Shown in pieces: positions 16,987 through 25,306 of a stretch of DNA of 64,000 nucleotides. The notes beneath the pieces are model-generated. The model saw nothing but the letters and a program-made list of their open reading frames with translations. It did no database searches and had not been told where the DNA came from. The translations under genes were made by a program, and so were the position numbers. Each line of letters opens with the position of its first letter. Positions within the stretch are counted from its first letter, which is position 1. The DNA is from Chloroflexia bacterium SDU3-3 (GTDB taxonomy: Bacteria; Chloroflexota; Chloroflexia; Chloroflexales; Roseiflexaceae): the NCBI GenBank assembly GCA_009268125.1, contig WBOU01000019.1:1-64000 (forward strand), read 5' to 3'.

Positions 16987-17472
16987 GTGACGATCGCCGT
17001 CTACCCTGGAAGCTTTGACCCTGTCACCAACGGCCATCTTGACATAGCGGCGCGGGCCGCCCGCCTGTTCGACACCGTGATCATGGCGGCGTTCGACACG
17101 CCCAACAATAAGCGGCTGCTGTTCAGCACCGAGCAGCGGCTCGAGCTGCTGCGCGAGGCCACGCGCGACATGCCGAATGTGCGGGTCGACACCTACTCGC
17201 AGCTGACGGTTGACTACGCCCGCAGCGTGGGCGCCAGCGTGATCGTGCGCGGCCTGCGCGCCGTGAGCGACTTCGAGCACGAGTTCCAGCTGGCCCAGAT
17301 CAACCACACCCTGGCCCCCGACATCGAGCACATCACCTTCATGTCGGATCAGAAGTATACCTTCTTCAGCTCAAGCACTGTGCGCGAGCTGGCCTCGCTG
17401 AATGGCGATGTGACCTGGCTGGTGCCACCCCACGTGGTGCTGGCCCTCAAGCGCGCCTACGGCCATGAATAG
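16987..17472 (+). CDS. coaD: Phosphopantetheine adenylyltransferase
   Basis: 161 residues, the family length. Motifs: YPGSFDPVTNGHLDI (HxGH-like nucleotidyltransferase), RGLRAVSDFEHE, and FFSSSTVRELA near the C-terminus. It catalyses the fourth step of coenzyme A synthesis. The start is GTG 16987 with AAGGAG at 16975-16980. In frame sequence further upstream overlaps rsmD and shows no conservation. Confidence 0.95.
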   Translation: MTIAVYPGSFDPVTNGHLDIAARAARLFDTVIMAAFDTPNNKRLLFSTEQRLELLREATRDMPNVRVDTYSQLTVDYARSVGASVIVRGLRAVSDFEHEFQLAQINHTLAPDIEHITFMSDQKYTFFSSSTVRELASLNGDVTWLVPPHVVLALKRAYGHE

Positions 17473-17522
17473 CGCTGCACAGCGGCCCCGCGCCGTTCTG
17501 TGATGATGGGGGGTGATTCGCC

Positions 17523-17942
17523 ATCGAACTCGATGATCTCATCGACGAGCTAGAGGATATTCTTGCCGAGGGGCGGAGGGTTCCATTTAGCGGGCGTCTG
17601 CTGATCGATGAGGACCGCATCCTGGATGTGATCGACCGCATGCGTGTGGCGCTGCCCGAAGAGGTGAAGCAGGCGCGGCGGGTGATCAGCGAGCAAGAGC
17701 GGCTGCTGGCCGAGGCCCAGGCCAAGGTGCAGCAGGCCCTCGAAGAGCAGGGGCTGCTGGCCGCCGCCGAGGCCGAGCGCGCCCGCCTGATCGAGCAGGC
17801 CGAGCGCGATGCCATGAGCATCCGCGCAGGCGCCGACGAGTACGCCACCCAGGTGCTCAGCGAGCTGGAGCAGCGGCTCCAGAAGCTCACCGCCAGCGTG
17901 CAGAACGGCCTGGGCGAGCTGCGTCAGAACAGCACGCGCTAG
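17523..17942 (+). CDS. Coiled-coil protein downstream of coaD, non-canonical start
   Basis: The reading frame has protein-like content from codon 17523 (IELDDLIDELEDILAEGRR, then GRLLIDEDRILDVIDRMRVALPEE) and continues as a long coiled coil (QEQRLLAEAQAKVQQAL and onward) to 17942, about 140 residues. Yet there is no ATG, GTG or TTG in frame between the stop at 17514 and a GTG at 17628. A strong SD-like GGGGGTGA lies six bases before the ATC at 17523, so initiation on ATC is possible; a small frameshift that joins the ATG at 17503/17506 is the alternative. Starting at GTG 17628 would lose the conserved-looking N-terminus. Such proteins beside coaD are often named DivIVA-like or ATPase-B-like; the role is unknown. 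Confidence 0.65.
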   Translation: MELDDLIDELEDILAEGRRVPFSGRLLIDEDRILDVIDRMRVALPEEVKQARRVISEQERLLAEAQAKVQQALEEQGLLAAAEAERARLIEQAERDAMSIRAGADEYATQVLSELEQRLQKLTASVQNGLGELRQNSTR

Positions 17943-17976
17943 GCAGCGCCCGCTTCCCAACGCCCGCTCCTAACAT

Positions 17977-18005
17977 TTGACACTGCGCTACAACTCGCCT
18001 ATAAT
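17977..18005 (+). promoter_or_regulatory. Consensus sigma-70 promoter for the DUF177-rpmF operon
   Basis: A perfect TTGACA (17977-17982), a 17-base spacer and a perfect TATAAT (18000-18005). It is the best housekeeping promoter in the window and fits a ribosomal-protein operon. Confidence 0.88.
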
Positions 18006-18042
18006 GTGGCCTCTGTGAGCGCGGAGGAGCGCGCGCATTGCT

Positions 18043-18594
18043 ATGCACATAAACAAGCCATTAACCGACCTAAAGTTTAACGTCGCGCAGCTGCTGCGCG
18101 AGGACATCGGCGGTCGACGGAGCTATACCTTCCAAGAGGAGGCGCTGCTGCTCGACGAGGAGACCATGCTGCGGAAGATCGTGGGCGAGGTTCGCTTCAC
18201 CCGCACCGCAAGCGGCGTGCTGGCCGATGCCGATGTGCGCGGTGTGGTGGAGACGCAGTGCATCCGCTGCCTCACCGCCGTGCAGGTGCCGCTTGAGCTG
18301 GCCTTCCGAGATGAGTTTCACTCGATGGTCGAGGTCAACACCGGCAGCCCGCTGCCCAAGCCAGCCGAGGATGACCCGTTCTTCATCAACGAGAACCACC
18401 TGCTGGATCTGGGCGAGGCCATCCGCGAGTACGGCCTGATCGAGATGCCGATGCGCCCGCTCTGCCGCGAGGACTGTAAAGGGTTATGCCCGCAGTGCGG
18501 CGTGGATCGCAACACCACCCAGTGCAGCTGCAGCGATGACGATGGCGACGACCGACTAAGTGTACTACAACAACTTTTAGATAAAAACCGATAA
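18043..18594 (+). CDS. yceD: YceD/DUF177 family protein
   Basis: 183 residues. The middle ETQCIRCLTAVQVPLE and the C-terminal CREDCKGLCPQCGVDRN...CSC cluster are the DUF177 hallmarks; the cysteines probably bind zinc. DUF177 proteins are encoded just before rpmF and are needed for large-subunit rRNA accumulation in plants and bacteria. ATG 18043 follows GGAGGAG with a long spacer. rpmF starts 14 bases later. Confidence 0.92.
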   Translation: MHINKPLTDLKFNVAQLLREDIGGRRSYTFQEEALLLDEETMLRKIVGEVRFTRTASGVLADADVRGVVETQCIRCLTAVQVPLELAFRDEFHSMVEVNTGSPLPKPAEDDPFFINENHLLDLGEAIREYGLIEMPMRPLCREDCKGLCPQCGVDRNTTQCSCSDDDGDDRLSVLQQLLDKNR

Positions 18595-18608
18595 GGAGCT
18601 AGACGAGC

Positions 18609-18809
18609 ATGGGTGCTGTACCGAAGACAAAGGTTTCCCGCCACTACCGCGGCAACCGCCGCCGCCACCTCGCGCTGAGCGCGCCGACCCTGGTCCCCTG
18701 CTCGCAGTGCGGCCAGCTGCACCGCGCACACCACGTGTGCAAGAGCTGCGGCACCTACCGTGGCCGCCAGGTGATCGAGATCCGCAGCAAGGTTGCGGAT
18801 GACGAGTAG
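18609..18809 (+). CDS. rpmF: 50S ribosomal protein L32
   Basis: 66 residues: VPKTKVSRHYRGNRRRHLAL at the N-terminus, then a zinc ribbon with CSQCGQLHRAHHVCKSCGTYRGRQVI. The cysteine-rich (C+) form implies a zinc-loaded protein. It is followed by a strong intrinsic terminator, so the operon is DUF177-rpmF only; fabH is transcribed separately, and plsX, often found here, is absent. Confidence 0.97.
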   Translation: MGAVPKTKVSRHYRGNRRRHLALSAPTLVPCSQCGQLHRAHHVCKSCGTYRGRQVIEIRSKVADDE

Positions 18810-18828
18810 GCGAAACTGATTTCGTTCC

Positions 18829-18873
18829 GAGGGGTTATTGGCTTGTCGCCAGCGAGCCAATAACCCCTTCTTT
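18829..18873 (+). terminator. Intrinsic terminator after rpmF
   Basis: GGGGTTATTGGCT (18831-18843) and AGCCAATAACCCC (18855-18867) form a perfect 13-bp stem with an 11-base loop, followed by TTCTTTG. Confidence 0.85.
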
Positions 18874-18925
18874 GTAAACGCCAGCGGCCCCAGGCAGGGC
18901 CGATGTGCGGCACCCAGAGGGGCAC

Positions 18926-19918
18926 ATGTCACACTACGCAGCGATTACGGGATGGGGTATGGCCGTGCCCGAGCGTCGGCTGACCAACGCCGATCTCGAG
19001 CGCATGGTCGAGACGTCGGATGAGTGGATCACCACCCGCACGGGCATCCGCGAGCGCCGTATCGTGGGGCCAGGCGAGAGCACATCCACGCTCGCCACCG
19101 AGGCGGGCCGCCGCGCGCTGGCCAAGGCCGGCATCGAGCCCGGCCAGATCGACCTCGTCATCCTTTCCACCTGCACCCCCGACCGCCCATTCCCCGCCAC
19201 CGCATGCACGGTCCAGAACAACCTCGGCATCACCGGCGCGCCCGCCTTCGATCTGGCGGCGGCGTGCAGCGGCTTCGTGTATGGCCTGAATGTGGCCACT
19301 AGCATGGTGCGCGCGGGCGCGGCCAAGAACGTGCTGTTTATCGCCGCCGATGTCTTCACCAAGTACATCAACTGGAATGACCGCAACACCTGCGTGCTGT
19401 TTGGCGACGGCGCGGGCGCGGTGGTGCTGCAGGCCACCGATGAGTCGCTGGGCATGCTCTCCTGCGTGATGGGGGCCGACGGCGGCAGCGAGGACTTGAT
19501 GGCGGTGGATGCGGGCGGCTCGCGCCTGCCAGCCACGCCCGAGCTGCTGGAGCAGGGCCGCCAGTACGTGTACATGAACGGGCGCGAGATCTTCAAGCTG
19601 GCCGTGCGCGGCATGGGCGACTCGTCGACCGAGGCGATGGCGCGGGCGGGCGTGGCCACCGACCAGATCGAGCTGGTCATCCCCCACCAGGCCAACCTGC
19701 GGATCATCGACGCGGCGGCCAAGCGCTTGGGCGTGCCCATGGAGCGCGTGATGGTGAACATCGACCGCTACGGCAACACGTCGGCTGCCACCATCCCCAT
19801 AGCGCTGGTGGAGGCCGCCGAGCAGGGCCGCCTGCACGAGGGCGGCCACGTGCTGCTCACCGCGTTCGGCGGCGGGCTGACATGGGCCTCGGCGGTGGTG
19901 CGCTGGGGGCGGCCCTAG
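18926..19918 (+). CDS. fabH: 3-oxoacyl-ACP synthase III
   Basis: 330 residues with an intact Cys-His-Asn triad: Cys114 in DLAAACSGF, His in IPHQANLRI, Asn in RYGNTSAAT. It starts fatty-acid synthesis by condensing acetyl-CoA (or a branched acyl-CoA) with malonyl-ACP. ATG 18926 has AGAGG just upstream; a GTG at 18905 is in frame but lacks that support. fabD follows after 83 bases. Confidence 0.95.
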   Translation: MSHYAAITGWGMAVPERRLTNADLERMVETSDEWITTRTGIRERRIVGPGESTSTLATEAGRRALAKAGIEPGQIDLVILSTCTPDRPFPATACTVQNNLGITGAPAFDLAAACSGFVYGLNVATSMVRAGAAKNVLFIAADVFTKYINWNDRNTCVLFGDGAGAVVLQATDESLGMLSCVMGADGGSEDLMAVDAGGSRLPATPELLEQGRQYVYMNGREIFKLAVRGMGDSSTEAMARAGVATDQIELVIPHQANLRIIDAAAKRLGVPMERVMVNIDRYGNTSAATIPIALVEAAEQGRLHEGGHVLLTAFGGGLTWASAVVRWGRP

Positions 19919-20001
19919 GGCTTGGCGGGCGGCAGGGCGAGCTTGTGAGCAGCTTGTCACCTGGCTCCGCCTTTTTTTGTGGTAAAAGTGATAGAGAAGC
20001 T

Positions 20002-20943
20002 ATGACGACAGCGTTTGTTTTCCCGGGCCAGGGCGCGCAGGCTGTGGGCATGGGCCGCGATCTGGCCAGCGCCGAGGCGGCGCGCCAGGTGTTCGCCCTG
20101 GCCGATGCCACCCTGGGCCTCGCGATATCGCGGCTGTGCTTCGAGGGGCCGGAGCAGGATCTGACCGCCACCGAGAATGCCCAGCCCGCCCTGCTGACCA
20201 TGAGCGTGGCCGTGCTGGCCGCGCTGGCGGGCGGCCTCGACCGCATTCCGGCCTTTGTGGCCGAGCGCGCCCAGGCGCTGGCTGGGCACAGCCTGGGCGA
20301 GTACAGCGCGCTGGTGGCCGCCGGGGCGCTCGACTTCCCCAGCGCGCTGCGGCTGGTGCGGCGGCGCGGCGAGCTGATGGCCCAGGCCAGCGGCGGCGCG
20401 ATGGCCGCGATCATCGGCCTGGATGAGGGGCCCCTGGAGCAGATCTGCCAGGCCGCCAGCGCCGCCCACGGCGCGGTGGTGATCGCCAACTACAACTCGT
20501 CGGGCCAGCTGGTGATCAGCGGCACCGCCGAGGGCGTGGCCCAGGCCATGGCCGACGCCAAGGCCCAGGGGGCCAAGCGCGCGCTGCCGCTGAAGGTGAG
20601 CGGGGCCTTCCACTCGCCGCTGATGCAGGATGCCGCCGACGCGCTCGCGCCCGACCTGCGCGCGGCGGGGTTCCGCGATGCCGCCGTGCCGGTGTTCTCG
20701 AATGTGACCGCGCAGCCGCTGACATCGGCGGGCGATTTTGCCCCCGAGCTGATCGCCCAGATCACCTCGCCGGTGCGCTGGATCGCCTCGGCCCAGCAGA
20801 TGGCGGCGGGCGGCGTGACCCGATTTGTGGAGATCGGCGCGGGCAGCGTGCTGGCGGGCCTGCTGAAGCGGATCACGCCCGAGGCCACGCTGATCTCGGT
20901 GGGCGGCGCGCCGAGCGTTGAGGCATTTCTCGCAGCACAATGA
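20002..20943 (+). CDS. fabD: Malonyl-CoA:ACP transacylase
   Basis: 313 residues. FPGQGAQAVGMG at the N-terminus and the nucleophile Ser97 in GHSLGEYSAL are intact, as are the QLVISG and SGAFHSPLM segments (catalytic His). It loads malonyl groups onto ACP. ATG 20002 is preceded by AGAGAAG. The gene sits between fabH and a FabG-like gene, a standard fatty-acid cluster order. Confidence 0.95.
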   Translation: MTTAFVFPGQGAQAVGMGRDLASAEAARQVFALADATLGLAISRLCFEGPEQDLTATENAQPALLTMSVAVLAALAGGLDRIPAFVAERAQALAGHSLGEYSALVAAGALDFPSALRLVRRRGELMAQASGGAMAAIIGLDEGPLEQICQAASAAHGAVVIANYNSSGQLVISGTAEGVAQAMADAKAQGAKRALPLKVSGAFHSPLMQDAADALAPDLRAAGFRDAAVPVFSNVTAQPLTSAGDFAPELIAQITSPVRWIASAQQMAAGGVTRFVEIGAGSVLAGLLKRITPEATLISVGGAPSVEAFLAAQ

Positions 20944-21006
20944 ACCGCACCTCAATCTGACGGGCGGCGGCCTGGCCGCCCCCCGTCCTCTTTCTGAGCG
21001 AAGCCT

Positions 21007-21753
21007 ATGAACTTTCAAGGCCAGACAGCCCTCGTCACCGGCGGATCGGGTGGGATCGGGCGGAGTATCGTACGAATGCTGGCCGAGCGCGGCGCGCAGG
21101 TGCTGGCTGGCTACCACACCCACGGCGACCGCGCCGAGGAGCTGGTGGCGAGCTGCGCTGGCCTGGATGGCGGTGTGGCGGCCCACTATGTGGATGTGCG
21201 CTCGAAGGATTCGGCGGATGCCTTCGTGCAGGCCGGGATCGAGCGCTGGGGCAAGGTGGACATCCTGATCAACTGCGCGGGGTTTGTGGACTACGCGCCG
21301 CTGCTGGATGTGAGCACCAGCCAGTGGCGCGAGGTGATGGACACCAACCTGAACGGGGTGTACCGGCTGTGCAAGGCGGTGCTGCGCCCGATGATGAAGC
21401 AGCGCAGCGGTCGGGTGGTGAACGTGGCCGCGCTGCACGGTGCGGCGGGCGGCCCGCAGCAGGCCGACTACTCGGCGGCCACCGGGGCGATCCTGGGCTT
21501 CACCCGTGCGTTCGCCCGCGAGGCGGCGGCCTGGAACATCACGGCCAATGCGGTTGCCCCCGGCCTGATCGAGACGCCGCAGCTGGATGTGCTGCCCGAG
21601 GAGCGCCGCGCTTGGGGCGAGAAGGTGATCGCGCTGCGCCGCGTGGGCACGCCCGACGAGGCGGCGGCGGCGGTGGTGTTTCTGGCCTCGCCGCTGGCGT
21701 CGTACATCACTGGGCAGACGCTGTATGTGGATGGCGGCTGGCGCATGACCTAG
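21007..21753 (+). CDS. FabG-like short-chain dehydrogenase with a degraded active site
   Basis: 248 residues of the SDR fold. The nucleotide-binding TGGSGGIGRS (11-20), the NCAG (89-92) and the C-terminal SYITGQTLYVDGGW are intact. The catalytic residues are not: the Ser position reads Ala142 (NVAAL in place of the usual N-I-S-S), and the YxxxK motif reads YSAAT (Tyr155 kept, Thr159 in place of Lys). The codons GCG/GCC and ACC show this directly. It may bind NADPH without turnover or act structurally; a true FabG must then lie elsewhere. Position after fabH-fabD suggests descent from fabG. Confidence 0.85.
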   Translation: MNFQGQTALVTGGSGGIGRSIVRMLAERGAQVLAGYHTHGDRAEELVASCAGLDGGVAAHYVDVRSKDSADAFVQAGIERWGKVDILINCAGFVDYAPLLDVSTSQWREVMDTNLNGVYRLCKAVLRPMMKQRSGRVVNVAALHGAAGGPQQADYSAATGAILGFTRAFAREAAAWNITANAVAPGLIETPQLDVLPEERRAWGEKVIALRRVGTPDEAAAAVVFLASPLASYITGQTLYVDGGWRMT

Positions 21754-21768
21754 CGCCGCTGCTGCCGC

Positions 21769-21803
21769 GCCCCTTCCCCACGCGCTGGGGGAGGGGCTTT
21801 TTT
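21769..21803 (+). terminator. Intrinsic terminator after the SDR gene
   Basis: A 12-bp arm GCCCCTTCCCCA (21769-21780), a 5-base loop, and TGGGGGAGGGGC (21786-21797) with one G-T pair, followed by six T residues. Confidence 0.88.
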
Positions 21804-21825
21804 ATGCGGATGCCCCGTACCATGG

Positions 21826-22076
21826 TTACTTTCTTGGGCGTTGTTTGGTCGGGTCGAGCGGCTGCGGCTTCGATGATGAGGGTGGTGTTTGTTTGCTGGG
21901 TGGATGCCCTGTGCGGGCGGCACCAAGGGCTACGCGCCCTTGGAACCCCGCCAGGGGAGTGGCCCCTGGACGCCAATTTTGAGCGTTCCTATGCTGTTCG
22001 CTGGCTGCTGGTGTTCGTGCATATGGCCAGTTTGCACGAGCAGCACCTTCGCTGTATGGGCTAGGTGGGTAGGGTT
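21826..22076 (-). repeat. Dispersed intergenic element, copy 2
   Basis: On the minus strand the order of segments matches the copy at 49201-49425: a GCGAAGGTGC block, TGGCCATATGCACGAACACCAG, GGAACGCTCAAAATTGG, CCCCTGGCGGGG, the hairpin CCAAGGGC-GCGTA-GCCCTTGG, GGGCATCCACCCA, and then a GAAGCCGCAGCCGCTCGACC tail. It abuts tandem array 2. Confidence 0.85.
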
Positions 22077-22086
22077 TTAGCATTGA

Positions 22087-22296
22087 GGCCCGCGAGCGCA
22101 AGCCAGCGGCCCGCGAGCGCAAGCCAGCGGCCCGCGAGTGCAGGTCAGCGGCCCGCGAGTGTAAGCCAGCGGCCCGCGAGTGTAAGCCAGCGGCCCGCGA
22201 GTGTAAGCCAGCGGCCCGCGAATGTAAGCCAGCGGCCCGCGAGTGCAAGCCAGCGGCCCGCGAATGTAAGCCAGCGGCCCGCGATTGCAGCACAGC
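22087..22296. repeat. 21-bp tandem array 2 (10 copies)
   Basis: Ten head-to-tail 21-bp units start at 22087 and every 21 bases to 22276. Each begins GGCCCGCGA and ends AAGCCAGC, with changes concentrated at a few positions (GAGTGT, GAGCGC, GAATGT). Junctions form GCGG-C-CCGC. It has no spacers and no supported coding frame. The sequence is unrelated to the arrays at 227 and 40957 but the unit length is the same. Confidence 0.93.
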
Positions 22297-22497
22297 GGCC
22301 TGGCCCATCCGTCGAAGGTGCACGCATATGCCAGCTGGCCATAATCCTCACCGAAGCGGGAAGGCTGCGCCCAGCGCTGGCAGGCCGCTTTTTCCTGTCT
22401 TTTCCCGCTTCGCGCCCTCGCGGCTGCGGGGTGAAGCGGCCCTTTTCTTCCCTTGGTGTCTTGGAGCCTTGGTGGTAAAGAAGCTAGGCTGCCCAGC

Positions 22498-22526
22498 TTG
22501 ACAGGCTGGGCATGAGCGATTATAGT
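22498..22526 (+). promoter_or_regulatory. Promoter of the threonine operon leader
   Basis: TTGACA (22498-22503), a 17-base spacer and TATAGT (22521-22526). Predicted transcription starts near 22533, about 18 bases before the leader-peptide ATG. Confidence 0.8.
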
Positions 22527-22550
22527 AGCAAAAAATCTGAGAGCACCTAT

Positions 22551-22646
22551 ATGCTGTTCAACGCTCGCCACAACATGACTACCACCACCACTACCACCAC
22601 CCTAATGGTCGATACCATTGGGGCAGGCGATTTTGGGAGGGTGTAA
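22551..22646 (+). CDS. Threonine-rich attenuator leader peptide
   Basis: A 31-codon reading frame, too short for usual gene finding. It starts at ATG 22551 (GAGAG at 22539-22543 is a weak SD) or at the in-frame ATG 22575, and contains eight consecutive Thr codons (ACT/ACC, 22578-22601), then L-M-V-D-T-I, ending at TAA 22644-22646. A run of codons for the product of the downstream pathway is the hallmark of amino-acid attenuators such as thrL. The region overlapping its stop codon is the antiterminator arm. It lies directly before thrC. Confidence 0.85.
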   Translation: MLFNARHNMTTTTTTTTLMVDTIGAGDFGRV

Positions 22647-22708
22647 GAGTCATCCTGGTGATCAGCAGACGCTGTACCCCCTCCTGAAAAGGATGGGGGT
22701 TTTTGTTT
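22636..22708 (+). terminator. Threonine attenuator: antiterminator arm and intrinsic terminator
   Basis: Terminator: ACCCCCTCC (22676-22684) pairs with GGA-T-GGGGGT (22691-22700, one bulged T), loop TGAAAA, then TTTTTGTTT. Competing fold: GGAGGGTGT (22636-22644), which overlaps the end of the leader frame, can pair with the same 22676-22684 arm in eight of nine positions. A ribosome that reaches the stop codon covers 22636-22644 and lets the terminator form; a ribosome stalled at the Thr codons leaves it free to block the terminator. Confidence 0.82.
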
Positions 22709-22789
22709 GACCTTGAACGATATACGGTACCACGGCGCATGTATCAGCCGCCTGGGGGCGCACGGCCCGCCAAGGCTACGGAGGAAGCG

Positions 22790-23830
22790 ATGCTCATCGA
22801 ACACTACCGCGAGTTCCTGCCCGTCACCGACCAGACGCCCCGCCTGACCCTGCACGAGGGCGGCACCCCCCTGATCAACTCGCCCCGGCTGGCCGCCGCG
22901 CTGGGCGTGCGCGAGCTCCACATCAAGTTTGAGGGCATGAACCCCACCGGCTCGTTCAAAGATCGCGGCATGGTGATGGCGGTGGCCAAGGCGCTGGAGA
23001 GCGGCGCGAAGTCGATCATCTGCGCCTCGACCGGCAACACCTCGGCCTCGGCGGCGGCGTATGCGGCCCGCGCGGGCATCGAGGCGATCGTGGTGGTGCC
23101 TGCGGGCAAGATCGCGCTGGGCAAGCTGGCCCAGGCGCTGATGTACGGCGCGCGGCTGCTGGTGATCGAGGGCAACTTCGACCAGGCGCTGAACATTGTG
23201 CGCGACCTGGCCGACGAGTTCCCGACCACGCTGGTGAACTCAGTGAACCGCTTCCGCGTGGAGGGCCAGACGACGGGCGCATACGAGATCTGCGACGCGC
23301 TAGGCCGCGCCCCCGACGGGCTATGCCTGCCGGTGGGCAACGCGGGCAACATCACGGCCTACTGGCTGGGCTTCAAGCGCTACTTCGAGGCGGGCAAGGT
23401 GGGCAGCCGCCCCAAGATGCTGGGCTTCCAGGCCGCCGGTGCCGCGCCGATCGTGCTGGGCGCGCCGGTGGAGCACCCCGAGACGGTGGCGACGGCCATT
23501 CGGATCGGCAACCCGGCGAGCTGGCAGTACGCCGTGGCGGCCCGCGACGAGTCGGGCGGCCTGATCGACGCGGTGACGGACGAGGAGATCATGGCGGCCT
23601 GGCGCGACCTAGCGCGGCTGGAGGGCATCTTCTGCGAGCCGGCCTCGGCGGCGGGCATCGCCGGGCTGCGAAAGCTCATCCAGCAGGGCCGCGCCGAGCC
23701 GGATGCCTGCTACGCGGCGGTGGTGACGGGCCACGGCCTGAAAGACCCGAACTTGGCGGTCGAGCAGTTCGAGAAGCCTACGCCGGTGGCTGCGGAGATG
23801 GACAAGATCGTTCAGTGGCTGGGCTGGTAG
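22790..23830 (+). CDS. thrC: Threonine synthase
   Basis: 346 residues, a fold-type II PLP enzyme. The Schiff-base Lys57 lies in [10 protein letters not shown], the phosphate-binding glycine loop in LPVGNAGNI, and [12 protein letters not shown] and [10 protein letters not shown] are typical of the family. It converts O-phosphohomoserine to threonine. ATG 22790 has GGAGG at 22780-22784; the frame extends upstream to 22703 but that part lies inside the attenuator. It is the first structural gene after the leader and is followed by lysC after 32 bases. Confidence 0.95.
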   Translation: MLIEHYREFLPVTDQTPRLTLHEGGTPLINSPRLAAALGVRELHIKFEGMNPTGSFKDRGMVMAVAKALESGAKSIICASTGNTSASAAAYAARAGIEAIVVVPAGKIALGKLAQALMYGARLLVIEGNFDQALNIVRDLADEFPTTLVNSVNRFRVEGQTTGAYEICDALGRAPDGLCLPVGNAGNITAYWLGFKRYFEAGKVGSRPKMLGFQAAGAAPIVLGAPVEHPETVATAIRIGNPASWQYAVAARDESGGLIDAVTDEEIMAAWRDLARLEGIFCEPASAAGIAGLRKLIQQGRAEPDACYAAVVTGHGLKDPNLAVEQFEKPTPVAAEMDKIVQWLGW

Positions 23831-23862
23831 CCGCACGTTGTACCACAGGAGACTGAAGAATC

Positions 23863-25263
23863 ATGTCGCTGCTTGTGATGAAATTTGGCGGCACCTCGGT
23901 GGGCAGCGCGGCGGCAATCGCGCAGCTGGTGTCGATAGCGGTGGATCAGCGGAAGACCTGGGATCAGGTGGGCGTGGTGGTCTCGGCCATGAGCGGCGTG
24001 ACCGACATGCTTATCGGCGGGGCCAAGGCGGCGGCGGCGGGCGATGATGCGCCGTACCAGGCCAACGCGGCCAAGATGCGCCAGAAGCACGCCGAGGCGC
24101 TGGCCGAGCTGGCGGGCGAGAGCGAGGACACCCGCGCGGTGCTGGCCACGATCAACGGCCTGATCGACGACTTCGAGCTGCTGTGCCGCAGCGTACACGT
24201 GCTGGGCGACCTGACGCCGCGCGCCCACGATGCGATCGCCAGCCTGGGCGAGCGCATGAGCGCGCGGCTGGTGGCCTGCGCCATGCGGGCCAGGGGCCTG
24301 GACTCGGAGTCGATCGACGCGACCGAGTTTGTGGTGACGAGCGACGAGTTCAGCAGCGCGGTGCCGCTGCACGTGCAGACACGGGCCTTGGCCGCCGTGC
24401 GCGTGCGCCCCGTGCTGGAGCGCGGCGCGGTGCCGGTGATGACGGGCTACATCGGCGCGACCGAGAGCGGCGTGACCACCACGCTGGGGCGCGGCGGGTC
24501 GGACTACTCGGGCGCGATCATCGGCTCGGCGCTGGACGCCGACGAGGTGGCGATCTACACCGACGTGGACGGCGTGATGACGACCGACCCGCGCCTGGCC
24601 AAGAACGCCCGCGTGCTGCCGGTGCTGTCGTTCTTGGAGATGAGCGAGCTGGCCTACTTCGGGGCCAAGGTGCTGCACCCCCGCACGGTGCGGCCCTGCG
24701 TCGAGCGCGGCATCCCGCTGCGCATCCGCAACACCTTCAACCCCGAGCACGAGGGCACGCTGCTGGTGCAGCAGGCCGAGGACGACGGGCGGGCCGTGCG
24801 CGCGGTGGCCGCGATCAAAGACCTGAGCATGGTCACGGTCGAGGGGCGCGGCATGATCGGTGTGCCGGGCGTGGCGGCCAAGACCTTCGGCTCGGTGGCG
24901 GCGGCGGGGGCCAACGTGCTGATGATCTCGCAGGCCTCCTCCGAGCAGTCGATCTGCTTTGTGGTGCCCGCCGCCTCGGCCAGCGCCACGGTGGCGGCCC
25001 TGGAGGATGGGCTGCGCCACGAGCTAGAGCGCCGCGATATCGACCGGATCTGGGCGCGCGAGGGCATTGTGATCGTGACGGCGGTGGGCGCGGGCATGCG
25101 CGAGCGCCCCGGCGTGGCCGCCCAGGTGCTCACCTCGCTCTCGTCGCAGGGCATCAACGTGATCGCGATCGCGCAGGGCTCCTCGGAGTGCGCCATCTCG
25201 GTGGTGGTGGGCGCGCAGGATGGCGACGCGGCGGTGCGGGCCATCCACGAGCTGGCGATCTAG
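23863..25263 (+). CDS. lysC: Aspartate kinase
   Basis: 466 residues. The catalytic domain has the N-terminal KFGGTSVGS, GYIGATESGVTTTLGRGGSDYSG and YTDVDGVMTTDPR motifs. The last 150 residues carry two ACT domains (MVTVEGRGMIGVPGVAAK, VIVTAVGAGMRERPGVA), where feedback inhibitors such as lysine or threonine bind. It makes aspartyl phosphate, the first step toward Lys, Thr and Met. It directly follows thrC and is therefore expected to be under the same threonine attenuator. Confidence 0.96.
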   Translation: MSLLVMKFGGTSVGSAAAIAQLVSIAVDQRKTWDQVGVVVSAMSGVTDMLIGGAKAAAAGDDAPYQANAAKMRQKHAEALAELAGESEDTRAVLATINGLIDDFELLCRSVHVLGDLTPRAHDAIASLGERMSARLVACAMRARGLDSESIDATEFVVTSDEFSSAVPLHVQTRALAAVRVRPVLERGAVPVMTGYIGATESGVTTTLGRGGSDYSGAIIGSALDADEVAIYTDVDGVMTTDPRLAKNARVLPVLSFLEMSELAYFGAKVLHPRTVRPCVERGIPLRIRNTFNPEHEGTLLVQQAEDDGRAVRAVAAIKDLSMVTVEGRGMIGVPGVAAKTFGSVAAAGANVLMISQASSEQSICFVVPAASASATVAALEDGLRHELERRDIDRIWAREGIVIVTAVGAGMRERPGVAAQVLTSLSSQGINVIAIAQGSSECAISVVVGAQDGDAAVRAIHELAI

Positions 25264-25269
25264 CGCCGC

Positions 25270-25306
25270 GCCGCCGGGCGGGCGACGGTCCGGCGGCACA
25301 CTTTTT
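25270..25306 (+). terminator. Probable terminator after lysC
   Basis: GCCGCCGG (25270-25277) and CCGGCGGC (25290-25297) form an 8-bp stem followed by ACACTTTTT. It may end the thrC-lysC transcript before the acetyltransferase gene. Confidence 0.6.
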
